From DASRFA01 sp035651755 (GTDB lineage: Bacteria > Desulfobacterota > Binatia > UBA12015): a stretch of DNA of 64,000 nucleotides. Both the position numbers and the translations under genes were made by a program. The stretch spans positions 1 to 64,000 of the forward strand of contig DASRFA010000008.1 in the NCBI GenBank assembly GCA_035651755.1, given 5' to 3'. Under the pieces are notes generated by a model. That model ran no database searches and had not been told where the DNA came from. It saw only the letters and a program-made list of their open reading frames with translations. Positions 25,762 through 36,248 of the stretch are shown here, one piece after another (within the stretch, counting starts at the first letter, position 1; every line of letters starts with the position of its first letter).

Positions 25762-27424
25762 GCGCGCCGCCGTCGGACGCGCCGCCGGCGGCGGTCTCCG
25801 AGCCCGGCTCGCGTCGGCGTCGCCGGCGCCGCCGTCGGCGACGCCGGGGCTCGCCGTCGGGCGCGCCGTCGCCCGAGGCCTCCGCCTCGCCCCTACGCGG
25901 CGCTCCGACCTCGGCCGCACCAGCCGCGGCCGCCGGCTGCGCTTCCCGCGTGCCGTTTTCCTTGGCGGCGCCCGCGGCGCCGCCGCCGCGGCGCCGGCGG
26001 CGGCGCGGCTTCTCCGCGGACGAAGCGCCGGCGGACACGGCGGAATCGCTGGCTGGGGAAAGCGCCGCCGGTGCCTCCGGCTCCGCGCTCGACGGCGCGG
26101 GACGCTCGCGGCCGGGGCCGCGCGAACGCGTCCGCGGCCCGCCTTCCCCGCGGCCGCTCGGGCGGCGTCCGCCCGGCTGCTCGTGGCGGCGCCGCGACGA
26201 CAGGCGCGGCGGAACCGTCGCCGGCAGGACCATCGAGTCGTCCGGGAACTCGTGCGGGATCTTGAAGCCGATCAGCGTCTCGATCGGCTCGACGCCTTCG
26301 ACGTAGTCCTCGCACGCGAGCGAGATCGCCGTCCCGGTCGCGCCGGCGCGCGCGGTGCGCCCGGCGCGGTGGACGTAGTCCTGTGCGTCGAAGGGCACGT
26401 CGTAGTTGATCACGTGCGTCACGCCCTCGATGTGGAGGCCGCGCGACGCGACGTCGGTCGCGATGAGGATCGGGAGCCGCCCTTCCTTGAAGTCCTCGAG
26501 GATCTTCAGGCGCTTTCGCTGCTCGATGTCGCCCGTGATCTGCTCGGCGACGTGGCCGTTCAGGGCGAGCGCGCGGCAAAGGTGGTCCGCCGTCCGCCTC
26601 ATGTTCGTGAAGATCAGCGTCCGCGTGCAGACCTCTCCGCGCAGGAGCCAGAGCAGGAAGCCGAGCTTCTCGTGCTTGCCGACGTGGTAGAGGCGGTGCT
26701 CGATGCCCTCCGCCGTCACCTGCTCGGGCTTCACCTCGAGCCGGACGGCGTCGTTCATGAACATGTACGCGAGCTCCATCACGTCGTGCGAGAGCGTCGC
26801 GGAGAAGAGCATCGACTGGCGCTGCTCGACGGGCGGGCAGCGCCGCAGCAGGAACCGCAGATCCTTGATGAAGCCCATGTCGAACATGCGATCGGCTTCG
26901 TCGATGATGAGGATCTCGACGGCGCGAAGGTCGTAGACCTTCTGCTTCCAGTAGTCGATCAGGCGGCCGGGCGTCCCGACCAGGAGGTCGACGTCCTGCC
27001 GGAGGCTCTCGCGCTGCTTCTTGTAGTCGACGCCGCCGTAGACGGCCTGCACGACCAGGCCCATCTCGCCGGCGCCGAGCATCTCGGCGTCGCTCGCGAT
27101 CTGGACGACGAGCTCGCGCGTTGGCGCGATCACGAGCGCGCGCGGTGCGGCCGGGCGGCGGGCCTTTCCGTGCTCGAGGAGCCGGGAGAAGACCGTGATG
27201 AGGAACGCGGCGGTCTTCCCGGTCCCGGTCTGCGCCTGGCCCGCGACGTCGCGCCCGGCGAGGGACAGCGGCAGCACCTTCCCCTGGATCGGCGTGCAGT
27301 GCGTGAAGCCCGCGCCCCGGACGCCCGCGCGGACCGGATCGGGAAGCGGCAGATCGTCGAAGGGGATCGAGCGCTCTGGATGCGAGGCGCCCACGCCCTC
27401 GCTTTCCGTGGCGGCTTGGGACAT
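25742..27424 (-). CDS. DEAD-box RNA helicase, RhlB-like
   Basis: A 560-residue ATP-dependent RNA helicase. The Q motif is FTHCTPIQ, Walker A AGQAQTGTGKTAAF, motif II IIDEADRMFDMGF, motif III FSATLSH, and motif VI HRAGRTARAG. FTHCTPIQ and LAGRDVAGQAQTGTGK are close to E. coli RhlB. After about residue 400 the tail is disordered and rich in R, G, A and E, with a poly-arginine stretch, as in RNA-binding extensions of cold-adapted or RNA-turnover helicases. The ATG before SQAATES was chosen; the upstream in-frame region is low complexity. A 156-bp leader precedes it. Confidence 0.92.
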   Translation of the reverse strand: MSQAATESEGVGASHPERSIPFDDLPLPDPVRAGVRGAGFTHCTPIQGKVLPLSLAGRDVAGQAQTGTGKTAAFLITVFSRLLEHGKARRPAAPRALVIAPTRELVVQIASDAEMLGAGEMGLVVQAVYGGVDYKKQRESLRQDVDLLVGTPGRLIDYWKQKVYDLRAVEILIIDEADRMFDMGFIKDLRFLLRRCPPVEQRQSMLFSATLSHDVMELAYMFMNDAVRLEVKPEQVTAEGIEHRLYHVGKHEKLGFLLWLLRGEVCTRTLIFTNMRRTADHLCRALALNGHVAEQITGDIEQRKRLKILEDFKEGRLPILIATDVASRGLHIEGVTHVINYDVPFDAQDYVHRAGRTARAGATGTAISLACEDYVEGVEPIETLIGFKIPHEFPDDSMVLPATVPPRLSSRRRHEQPGGRRPSGRGEGGPRTRSRGPGRERPAPSSAEPEAPAALSPASDSAVSAGASSAEKPRRRRRRGGGAAGAAKENGTREAQPAAAAGAAEVGAPRRGEAEASGDGAPDGEPRRRRRRRRRRRREPGSETAAGGASDGGAHAGPED

Positions 27425-27580
27425 CGAAATCGAAACTCTCTTCCTGCGGCTCCCCGACGGGGTAGCAAACGCCCCCCGGGGCTTCCACACAGCGGCCCTA
27501 CCGCGCACCGGGGGGAGGGCGGGACGTCGGCCCCGCCCGGCGGGAGGCCGTGGGAAGGCGGACGAGCCGACGCGCCCGGC

Positions 27581-28393
27581 TCAGGCGCGGGCGGCGATCC
27601 AGGCGGCGATCCGATCGACGATCTCGCCGCCCTCGGGCTCGTTCAGGATCTCGTGCCGAAGCCCGGGATACGCCGTCAGCTCCTTGTCCGCGCTGCCTAC
27701 GGCCGCGAACAGCTCCTCGCTCGCGACCGCCGGGACGATCGCGTCGTCAGCGCCGTGCAGCACCAGGAGCGGGCCGACGATCTCGTGCGCTCGGGCACGG
27801 ACCTCGCGCGCCCCGTGCGCGAGCGCGGCGAGCGTCTCGCGGCGGAAGGGGCCGCGGTAGACCAGTGGGTCGGCGTCGTACGCCGCGACGACCGCGGGAT
27901 CGCGCGACAGCAGGTCCGACGAGAGCACGATCGGCGGCAGCGGATCGACCTCCAGCACCGCCTCGACCCCCGTCGGATCGGAAATCGCCGCGCCCGAGAG
28001 GACGAGCCCTGCGATCTCGCGCTGCGCCTCGAGGAAGAAGCGCGTCGCGACGAGGCCGCCCATGCTGTGGCCGACGAGGAAGACGCGCACGCCCGGATAC
28101 GCGGCGCGCGCGCGATCGAGCGCGAAGCGCGCGTCGGCGACGAGCTCGGCGATCGCCGACACGCTCGCCCGCTCGCCGCTCGAGCGGCCGTGGCCGCGGA
28201 GGTCGGTCGACCAGACGGCGATGCCGGCGCCGGCGAGCCGGCGCGCGACGTGATCGTAGCGCGCGGCGTGCTCGGCGTACCCGTGCACGAGGACCACGAT
28301 TGCGCGAGGATCGCCGGCGGCCTCCCACACGTGAAGGCACTGCTCGCGCCCGTCGGTGTGGCGCACGACGTCCGTGCGAGCGGGGGAGCTCAT
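27581..28393 (-). CDS. alpha/beta hydrolase, monoacylglycerol lipase-like
   Basis: A 270-residue serine hydrolase. VVLVHGYAEHAARYDHVARR is the oxyanion motif of monoacylglycerol lipases and lysophospholipases, WSTDLRGHGRSSGER follows as in that family, and the nucleophile is in LVGHSMGG. The acid and histidine are likely in LHGADDAIVP and GLRHEILNEPEG. No signal peptide is visible, so it is cytoplasmic. It overlaps by four bases the upstream secreted-protein gene, which in turn overlaps the ceramidase-like lipoprotein gene. The trio suggests processing of scavenged lipids. Confidence 0.88.
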   Translation of the reverse strand: MSSPARTDVVRHTDGREQCLHVWEAAGDPRAIVVLVHGYAEHAARYDHVARRLAGAGIAVWSTDLRGHGRSSGERASVSAIAELVADARFALDRARAAYPGVRVFLVGHSMGGLVATRFFLEAQREIAGLVLSGAAISDPTGVEAVLEVDPLPPIVLSSDLLSRDPAVVAAYDADPLVYRGPFRRETLAALAHGAREVRARAHEIVGPLLVLHGADDAIVPAVASEELFAAVGSADKELTAYPGLRHEILNEPEGGEIVDRIAAWIAARA

Positions 28394-29112
28394 CGCGCGG
28401 CCTCGCGCTCCGAGCTGGCGCTTTCCGGGCCGGCGGCCGCGAGCCGGCGGAGCGCGAGCGCAATCGCGGCATCGCGCGCGGGATCCGCGCCCGACGCGCG
28501 CGCCGCGCGAGCCAGCGCGCGGCGCGACTCTGCGGAGAAGTCCGCGGGGTGATCCGCGATCCCCGCCACCTCGAGCGCCGCCAGCGAGGCGAGCTTGGCC
28601 TCGCGCGACGCCGCCAACGCGACCAGCGCCGCGACCGCGGCGCGCGCGTCGATCGGCGCCGGGCCGCCCGCGTGCGTCGCGTGAAAGAGGTCGCGGAGCG
28701 CGGCGCGCGTCTCCTCGTCGAGGTCGCTCGCGGCGAGCGTGAGCCTCATTCCGGCGATCTGCGGCGACGCCCACCGGTCCGACCCGCCCGCGCGCGCGCC
28801 GACGGCGACGATCGCGCTCTCGCCCGCCGGGTAGCGAAGCGCCGGCGCGTCGCCGACGACCGTGACCTCGCCCGTCGGTGCCTCGCCGACGACCGGCGCG
28901 AGCACCCGGAAGCGCGTCTCCGCCGACGCGCCGGTCGGCGATGCGACGGTCGCCGAAAGCGCGCGCGCGACGACGACCCCGTCCGCGCGCGCGAAGACCG
29001 CGATCAGGCTCCGATCGCCGAGCGGCAGGTGCGCCGCGGCCGGCGCGGCGAGCGCGACCGCCGAAGCGAAGGCCGCGAGCGCGCCGGCGGCGGCACGCGT
29101 GCGGGCGCTCAC
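28390..29112 (-). CDS. secreted protein of unknown function
   Basis: A 240-residue protein with a clear N-terminal signal peptide (an Arg-containing start, then an Ala-rich hydrophobic stretch ending in APAAA-HLPLGD), so it is exported. The rest is alanine-rich with a beta-rich first half (RFRVLAPVVGEAPTGEVTVV) and a helical second half. I do not recognise the family. Start GTG overlaps the stop of the upstream lipoprotein gene (GTGA), and its stop overlaps the lipase start. These overlaps strongly support it as a real gene and as part of the same operon. Confidence 0.75.
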   Translation of the reverse strand: MSARTRAAAGALAAFASAVALAAPAAAHLPLGDRSLIAVFARADGVVVARALSATVASPTGASAETRFRVLAPVVGEAPTGEVTVVGDAPALRYPAGESAIVAVGARAGGSDRWASPQIAGMRLTLAASDLDEETRAALRDLFHATHAGGPAPIDARAAVAALVALAASREAKLASLAALEVAGIADHPADFSAESRRALARAARASGADPARDAAIALALRRLAAAGPESASSEREAAR

Positions 29113-30833
29113 TGCACGACCGCGCACGCCGGAACCCCCTGAGTGGCCTCGGGCCCCTGCAGCAGCTCGATCGCCTTGCAGGTGACGTAGCTCCCGAGCT
29201 CGACGCCGACCGAAAGCGTCTCGTGGTAGTGGTCCGGCACGCGGCGGCGCGGGTGATCCGGATCGTACGACTGCCCGCCGCACGGGTCCTCGGCCTCCTG
29301 CAGCACGCCGGCGGTGTGGAAGTCGTAGCCCGGCACGATGTACCCGATCTCGTCGGGCGAGAGCCCGATGACGATCTTGTGCGGCGCCGCGATCGCGGGG
29401 CGGACCGGCGGCTCGGGCGGGAGGCCCGTGTCGGCCGCCGGGCAGTCCGTGCGGCGATGGTCGGCGACGCCGAGGTAGAGCTCGGGGAAGACCTCGCCCG
29501 GGAAGGTGAGGACCTGGATCTGCGGGTCGCCGCGCCGGTCGACGAACGCGATCGCGTGCTGCTCGCCCGGGCCGCAGAGCCCCGCCGAGCCGGGGCACAG
29601 GGACGGATCGTACACGGCCGGGTCGAGGTCGAGGATGCCGATCGCGCGTCCGAGCTCGAAGGTCGCGTTCGAGCCGGCGAAGCGGTAGCTCGTCGACTTG
29701 ACGTCGAGTCCGGCGACCGGCACCGGCTCGGCGGCCGCGAGCGCGCGCAGCGCCGCCCCGCCGACCGTGCGGCCGATCCGGTCGGTGCGCGCGAAGCCGA
29801 GGTCGTCGCGCCGGTCGAAGTCGTTCGATCCATCGGGCTCGTGTGCGTCGGCGCCGCCGACGCAGGTGTCCCCGACGATCTCGACCGCTCCCAGGTCGCC
29901 GGAGAAGTACACCGCGGTGCCGCCGCGGCCGCGCTCGACCTCGTCCCGGATGGAGTGGACGAAGTCCGAGCTCACGTAGACGTTCTCGCTCTCGAGCGAC
30001 TCCGGATGCGTCGCCCAGTTGACGAGGGTCGCGATCGTGCTGCCGTCGGCGCGCTCGAACGCGATCGCCCGCAGCTCCTGGTCGAACACCCAGGGCGGAC
30101 GGCATCCGGTCCGGACCTGCAAGCCCTCGAGCTCCGGATCCTCCGCCGGGCTCGTGTGGGCCGGGCGCACCTCGGCGACCGGGGTGAGGCTCGCGACGGC
30201 CTCGCGGATCGCGCGCGCCGTCTGGCGATCGACCCAGGCGAGGTAGAGCGGGAACTTGCCGTCCGTGAGCTCCTCCGGGCCCCAGAGGCCGAGCGCATCG
30301 GGCGCCTCGTGGTCGTGCGTGCTCGCGAAGACGAAGTCCGTGATGCCGAGGTCGGGCTCGAGCATCGCCTGCGCGTGCGCAAAGCCGTAGTAGCTCCCGT
30401 GCTTCAGCATCCCGACGAGGTCGAGCACCGCGAGCGCGACCCGGTGGGTGCCGTCGTCGATCACGAGAGCGCGCGCCCAGATGTCGTCGTGGCAGCCGAG
30501 GGCCATCCGGTCGTTGCCGAAGCCCGCGAGGTAGATGCCGTCGTACTTGCCCTTCGACTGCGGGTCGAGCGCGTCGTTTCGCGGGTCGTCCGTGAACGGC
30601 TCTCCGACGTCGTAGCGGCCGTTGCCGTTCCGGTCCTCGTAGGGCTCGCCCCAGACGCCGGTCGCGGTGATCGGGCCGTCCCAGCCCTCCTGCGGGCCGC
30701 ACGGCGAGATCGGCACGGCGGCGACCCCGACCTTGAGCGTGGTCCCGCTACTTCCCGAGTCCGAGCAGGCCGCCGCCAGCACGGCGAAGGCGGCCGCGAC
30801 GAGGAACGACACGGTCCTCTGGGCATTTCGCAT
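29109..30833 (-). CDS. lipoprotein with neutral/alkaline ceramidase-like domain
   Basis: A 574-residue lipoprotein. The signal peptide ends at a lipobox (VLAAAC, Cys at about 23), so the mature protein should be anchored in a membrane. The segment VGVAAVPISPCGPQEGW resembles the opening of neutral/alkaline ceramidase domains (V-G-x-x-x-x-D-I/P-P), and FASTHDHEAPDALG resembles the metal-binding THxHSGP motif. A calcium-like loop DRNGNGRYD lies near residue 70. The enzyme family hydrolyses the N-acyl bond of ceramides, but the substrate here is unproven. It is the first gene of a three-gene overlapping operon with a secreted protein and a lipase. Confidence 0.75.
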   Translation of the reverse strand: MRNAQRTVSFLVAAAFAVLAAACSDSGSSGTTLKVGVAAVPISPCGPQEGWDGPITATGVWGEPYEDRNGNGRYDVGEPFTDDPRNDALDPQSKGKYDGIYLAGFGNDRMALGCHDDIWARALVIDDGTHRVALAVLDLVGMLKHGSYYGFAHAQAMLEPDLGITDFVFASTHDHEAPDALGLWGPEELTDGKFPLYLAWVDRQTARAIREAVASLTPVAEVRPAHTSPAEDPELEGLQVRTGCRPPWVFDQELRAIAFERADGSTIATLVNWATHPESLESENVYVSSDFVHSIRDEVERGRGGTAVYFSGDLGAVEIVGDTCVGGADAHEPDGSNDFDRRDDLGFARTDRIGRTVGGAALRALAAAEPVPVAGLDVKSTSYRFAGSNATFELGRAIGILDLDPAVYDPSLCPGSAGLCGPGEQHAIAFVDRRGDPQIQVLTFPGEVFPELYLGVADHRRTDCPAADTGLPPEPPVRPAIAAPHKIVIGLSPDEIGYIVPGYDFHTAGVLQEAEDPCGGQSYDPDHPRRRVPDHYHETLSVGVELGSYVTCKAIELLQGPEATQGVPACAVVQ

Positions 30834-30955
30834 GCGCCCGGGTTAGCCCGTGTGCGATTTTCGGGTCAAGCGTGCGAGGCGCGAAATCGCCGCTGCCGTC
30901 GCAAGCGCGATCTCCGCGTGCGATTGATATCGTGGTCGCAAAGGAGGACGAGCGG

Positions 30956-31261
30956 ATGGCGACTGCGCGGCTTTCCGACGACGACGTCCGGGCTCGGATC
31001 GCGGCGATCGCGCCCTGGGAGCTCCGCGACGGGAAGCTTCATCGGGAGTATCGCTTCGGGAGCTTCGTCGACGCGTTCGGCTTCATGGCGAGCGTGGCGC
31101 TCGTCGCCGAGGCGATGAACCATCATCCGGAGTGGAGCAACGTGTACGGCACCGTGCGCGTCGACCTCGTGACGCACGACGCCGGCGGCATCAGCGAGCG
31201 GGACTTCCGGCTCGCCGAGCGCATGGAGGCGATCGCGCGCTCGCGCGGCATCGTCGCCTGA
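30956..31261 (+). CDS. phhB: pterin-4a-carbinolamine dehydratase
   Basis: A 101-residue PCD/PhhB protein that dehydrates 4a-hydroxytetrahydropterin, recycling the cofactor of aromatic amino acid hydroxylases. Motifs are complete: WELRDGKLHREYRFGSFVDA, the active-site EAMNHHPEWSNVYGTVRVD (two adjacent His and Trp), and THDAGGISERDFRLA. An AAGGAGG ribosome-binding site lies nine bases before the ATG. No hydroxylase gene is in the window. It converges on a small membrane-protein gene with a strong hairpin between them. Confidence 0.93.
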   Translation: MATARLSDDDVRARIAAIAPWELRDGKLHREYRFGSFVDAFGFMASVALVAEAMNHHPEWSNVYGTVRVDLVTHDAGGISERDFRLAERMEAIARSRGIVA

Positions 31262-31271
31262 GCGTTCCCTT

Positions 31272-31304
31272 CCGCCGTCGCACCGGCGTGCGACGCGACG
31301 GCGG
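31272..31304. terminator. 10-bp perfect inverted repeat between convergent genes
   Basis: CCGCCGTCGC at 31272-31281 pairs with GCGACGGCGG at 31295-31304 around a 13-nt loop. It lies between the stop of phhB (+) and the stop of the small membrane protein (-), where a shared terminator hairpin is expected. There is no T tract, so intrinsic termination is uncertain. Confidence 0.45.
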
Positions 31305-31307
31305 CCC

Positions 31308-31490
31308 TCAGCGCAGGCCGACGTAGGTCACGGCGGCGACGACGAGGATCTGCACCTCGGTGATCGCGACGCCGCGCCATTCGCCGGTGGTGAAGCCGAC
31401 GTAGGCGAGCATGCCGGAGATGACGGCGGCGGCGGCGACGACCCACCAGGAGGCCGTCGCGCTCGGTGCCGTTCGGGCCGGGCGTGCCAT
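31308..31490 (-). CDS. small two-helix membrane protein
   Basis: A 60-residue protein starting at the ATG before ARPARTAPSATASWW. It has two hydrophobic segments (WVVAAAAVISGMLAYVGF and VQILVVAAVTYVGL) joined by a short polar loop, so it should be an inner-membrane hairpin. I do not recognise a family. It follows the HMG-CoA synthase gene by 48 bp on the same strand, so it may be the last gene of the mevalonate operon, but a role there is not shown. Confidence 0.5.
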   Translation of the reverse strand: MARPARTAPSATASWWVVAAAAVISGMLAYVGFTTGEWRGVAITEVQILVVAAVTYVGLR

Positions 31491-31538
31491 CCGCGGACGG
31501 ATAGCGGGAAGAGCGGCGCGCGTCGAGGGGCTCACGTG

Positions 31539-32822
31539 TCACACATGCGCGTACGCGCGCCGGTCGTCGTCGGTCCCGCGGTAGAAGAACGGGCCCGCGA
31601 AGTCCCGCGGCGGGCGCTCGGGGGCCGGCTCGGCGCGCAGCGACGCGGTCGCATGGTGGCGCTCGTACTCCGCGACCGTGACGTTGCGGCGGCGCTCCAG
31701 CATGGCGGCGAGGCCGATCTCGCGCGCGAGGTGCTGCGCGCCCGGCGCGACGACACCGCTGTAGAACTCGGCGCACGAGCCGCTCCCGTAGGAGAACATG
31801 CCGAGGCGGCGGCCGACGAGGCGGTCGGCGCCGCGCTCGAGGAGCGCCGCGAGGCAGAGGTAGAGCGAGGCCGTGTACGTGTTGCCGACCGCCTGCGCCG
31901 CCCACAGCGACGGCTCGACCTTCTCCGCGTAGGACCGCCGTGCGATCGCCTCGCCCTCCGCCGCGAAGCGCGCTGCCCGGTCGGCGCGGGTGCGCCAGTC
32001 GTCCTCGACGAGCGCGCGGTGCGCCTTCCACGCCATGCGCGGAAACGGCGTGTGGTAGAGGATCGCCGCGAGGTGGTCGGTCAGCAGCTCGCCGTCGCCG
32101 AGCGCGACGAGCTCCGCGAGCGCACGCCGGCGGTACTCCGCGAATGCGCCCGCGAGCGCGGCGAGGTAGCAGTCGAGCGAGTACTTGCCGTCGACCAGAG
32201 CCTGGGAGCGGTCCAGCGGACGCCAGAAGTCGTACACGTTCGCGGCGTGCACGCCGCTCGCGCCGACGTCGAGCGCGAGGAGCCCGGGCGACTCCGCCAC
32301 GACCATCGCGACCGCTCCCGCCCCCTGCGTCGGCTCGCCGGCGCTGTGGGGCGGGTACTTCGCGATGTCGGAGGCGACGACGAGCGCCTTCCGGCCGCGC
32401 GCGACGCCGGACGCGATCCACTCGGTCGCCGTCATGAGGGCCGCCGTGCCGCCGTAGCAGGCGTGCTTGATCTCGTAGGCGCGGCAGCTCGCGGCGAGGC
32501 CGAGGAGCTCGTGCACGAAGATCGAGACCGGCTTCGCGTGGTCGACCGCGCTCTCGGTCGCGACGATGAGAAGGCCGATCTCGCCCGGGTCCGTCCTTCC
32601 GCAATCGCCGGCCATCGCGAGCGCGCGCACGGCGGCGTTGGCGGCCAGCGTCACGGAGTCCTCGTACACGGGCGCCACCGCCATGTGGTGGACGCCGAGG
32701 CCGTGCAGGAGCTTCTCGGCCGGCACGGCGCGCGCCGCCGCGAGGTCGGTCAGCGGGAGCGCGCGGTCGGGCACGTACACGCCGATTCTGTCAATTCCGA
32801 TCTTCGTCTTTCCATCCAGCAC
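31539..32822 (-). CDS. mvaS: hydroxymethylglutaryl-CoA synthase
   Basis: A 427-residue enzyme condensing acetyl-CoA with acetoacetyl-CoA to HMG-CoA, the first committed step of the mevalonate pathway. All three catalytic residues are visible: Glu in LIVATESAVDHAKPV, the acyl-carrying Cys in EIKHACYGGTAALM, and His in LYHTPFPRMAW. YGSGSCAEFYSG is the conserved C-terminal CoA-site motif. Length is normal for bacterial MvaS. It is 90 bp downstream of mevalonate kinase, co-directional with the rest of the pathway. Confidence 0.96.
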   Translation of the reverse strand: MLDGKTKIGIDRIGVYVPDRALPLTDLAAARAVPAEKLLHGLGVHHMAVAPVYEDSVTLAANAAVRALAMAGDCGRTDPGEIGLLIVATESAVDHAKPVSIFVHELLGLAASCRAYEIKHACYGGTAALMTATEWIASGVARGRKALVVASDIAKYPPHSAGEPTQGAGAVAMVVAESPGLLALDVGASGVHAANVYDFWRPLDRSQALVDGKYSLDCYLAALAGAFAEYRRRALAELVALGDGELLTDHLAAILYHTPFPRMAWKAHRALVEDDWRTRADRAARFAAEGEAIARRSYAEKVEPSLWAAQAVGNTYTASLYLCLAALLERGADRLVGRRLGMFSYGSGSCAEFYSGVVAPGAQHLAREIGLAAMLERRRNVTVAEYERHHATASLRAEPAPERPPRDFAGPFFYRGTDDDRRAYAHV

Positions 32823-32912
32823 TTTTCGACTCCTCCGCGGGCGCGGCAGCCGCGCCCGCCCTCCGCTTCGTCCGGGGACACGACGCTCGCCGCACCCCGT
32901 GGCTCGCGCGCC

Positions 32913-33843
32913 TCAGTCCGCCGGGATCCGAGCCGCCATCGCCTCGTAGCCGCGCTCGCCGAGAGAGCGCGCGAGATCGCGCGCATCCCCGCGGGCGAGC
33001 GCGATCGCCGCGCCGCCGCCTCCTCCTCCCGTGAGCTTCGCGCCGAGCGCGCCGGCGGCGAGCGCGTCGTGCACGGCCGCATCGAGCACGGGCGTCGACA
33101 CCCCGCACGCGCGCAGGAGCGCGTGGTCCATCGTCATGAGCTCGCCGAGGAGCGCGACGTCGCCGCGCTCGATCGCGTCGCGCGCGCCGCGGACGAGCTC
33201 GCCGATCGCGGCCAGCACCGGGCGGTACACCGCGGGCGCGGCCGCGGCGCGCTCACGCAATCCGCCGACGACGCGGCCGGTGTCGTGACGGCTCCCGGTC
33301 AGGACCACGACGACCTCGAGCGGTCGCGCGGCGCGGAGCGGGAGGCGCCGCGGCGGGGGGCCCGCCTCGAACCAGAAGAGCCCGCCGTAGGTCGCGGCGG
33401 TCGCGTCGACGCCGGACGGCTTCCCGTGAAAGAGGGACTCGAGCCGATGCGCCGCGGCCGCGACCTGCTCGTCGGCGAGCGCGCGGCCGCAGCACGCCGC
33501 GAGCGCGCGCACGAGCGCGACGCTCAGCGCGGCCGAGCTCCCGAGCCCGATCGCGACCGGCAGATCGCCCGCGATCCCGATCTCGAGGCCGATCGCCTCC
33601 GGGATGCCGACCTCGCTCCGCGCTTCCGCGACCGCGGCGGCGAGCCGCGGATCGGCGAAGCCGGCGGCGGCGCGCAGCGTGTCTTCGCCCGCGGCGCACG
33701 GGGTCACCGAGACCTCGACGCGCGCCGGGATGCCGGCGGCGATCGCCGGATGCCCGTGCACCACGGCGTGCTCGCCGAGCAGGATCAGCTTCCCGCCGGC
33801 CGACGCCCGGGCGGGGACGAGCGGCGCGTCCGCTCGGCGGGGC

Positions 33844-33860
<17 letters not shown>
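32913..33860 (-). CDS. mvk: mevalonate kinase
   Basis: A 315-residue GHMP-family kinase making 5-phosphomevalonate. The N-terminal substrate motif is ASAGGKLILLGEHAVVHGHPA (GEHAVVxGxPA is typical of mevalonate kinase), the ATP loop is PVAIGLGSSAALSVA, the catalytic Asp is in HGKPSGVDATAATYGG, and the third motif is AKLTGGGGGGAAIAL. Mevalonate rather than phosphomevalonate as substrate is inferred from the GEHAVVHG and KPSGVDA motifs. The start overlaps the HMG-CoA reductase 3' end by 17 bp. Confidence 0.93.
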
Positions 33861-35150
<1,290 letters not shown>

Positions 35151-35154
<4 letters not shown>

Positions 35155-36248
35155 CGTCCCTTCCCTCCGCGCGACCGCGCGCCGGCCGACGGCTGCCAGC
35201 GCGCGAGCGCCGGCCCGAGCACGGCTGGAGCTCGCCGGAGGTCCGCGAGCGCGCCCGATCCCGTGAGCAGCATCGCGGTCCGTAGACCGGCCACGAGCGA
35301 TTTCACCACCTCGCGCGCCCCGTCGCTCCCGCCGCGCCGGTACGCCTGGTAGACCGGCAGCGCGACGCCCGCCAACGACGCGCCGAGCGCGATCGCCTTC
35401 GCGACGTCGAGGCCGTTCCGGATCCCGCCGCTCGCGACGACGGTCAGGCCGAGCCCGCGCACCTGGAGGAGGCTCGCGGCCGTCGGGATGCCCCAGTCGC
35501 GGTAGAGGGCGCCGAGATCCGCGGCGGCCGACGCGCGCAGCGCCTCGATCCGGACCCACGAGGTGCCGCCGGCTCCCGAGACGTCGAGGTGTTTGACGCC
35601 GGCGCGCTTCAAGCGCTCCGCGACCGAGCGCGAGATGCCGCAGCCGGTCTCCTTCGCGATGACCGGGACCGGCAGCTCGCGCGCGAGCCGGCGGAACGCC
35701 GCCGTCCCGCCGCGGAAGTCGCGGTCGCCCTCCGGCTGGACGACCTCCTGCGCGACGTTCAGGTGCACGCAGAGCGCGTCGGCGGCGAGCGCGTCGACGA
35801 GCGGGCGGAAGTCGCGCGCCGCCATCTCCCGGGCCTGGGCGAGGCCGATGTTCGCGAGGAGGACGGTGGTCGGCGCGAACTCGCGCACGCGGAACGTCCA
35901 CTCGCTGTCGGGACGGCGCTGCATCGCGCGCTGGCTTCCGACCCCGAACGCGATCCCGCACTCCTCGGCGATCCGGGCGAGGTCGCGATTCACGGCGAAC
36001 GCCTCTTCGGTCCCGCCGGTCATCGACGTGATGACGAGCGGCGCCGCGAGCCGCTTTCCGAGCCAGCGCGTGCTGCAGTCGATCTCGTCGAGCGCGAGAT
36101 CGGGCACCGCGTCGTGGACGAGCTCGACCTGCTCGAAGAGCGTCGTCTTCGACTCCGCCTCGACGTCCTCGCGCAGGCAGAGCTCGAGGTGCGACTGCTT
36201 GCGCGCCGCCACCTCGTCGAGCGCCGCCGCGCGCCGCCTCTCAGCCAT
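35151..36248 (-). CDS. fni: type 2 isopentenyl-diphosphate delta-isomerase
   Basis: A 365-residue FMN-dependent isomerase interconverting IPP and DMAPP. Seen are RKQSHLELCL (substrate/FMN-binding start), PLVITSMTGGTEEAFAVN, GIAFGVGSQRAM, NVAQEVVQPEGDRDF (catalytic Gln/Glu region), VIAKETGCGIS, DVSGAGGTSW and VVASGGIRNGLDVAKAIALG. It is the flavin type and not the Idi-1 (Nudix) type. The start overlaps the phosphomevalonate kinase stop by eight bases; the stop overlaps the mvaA start by four. Confidence 0.95.
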
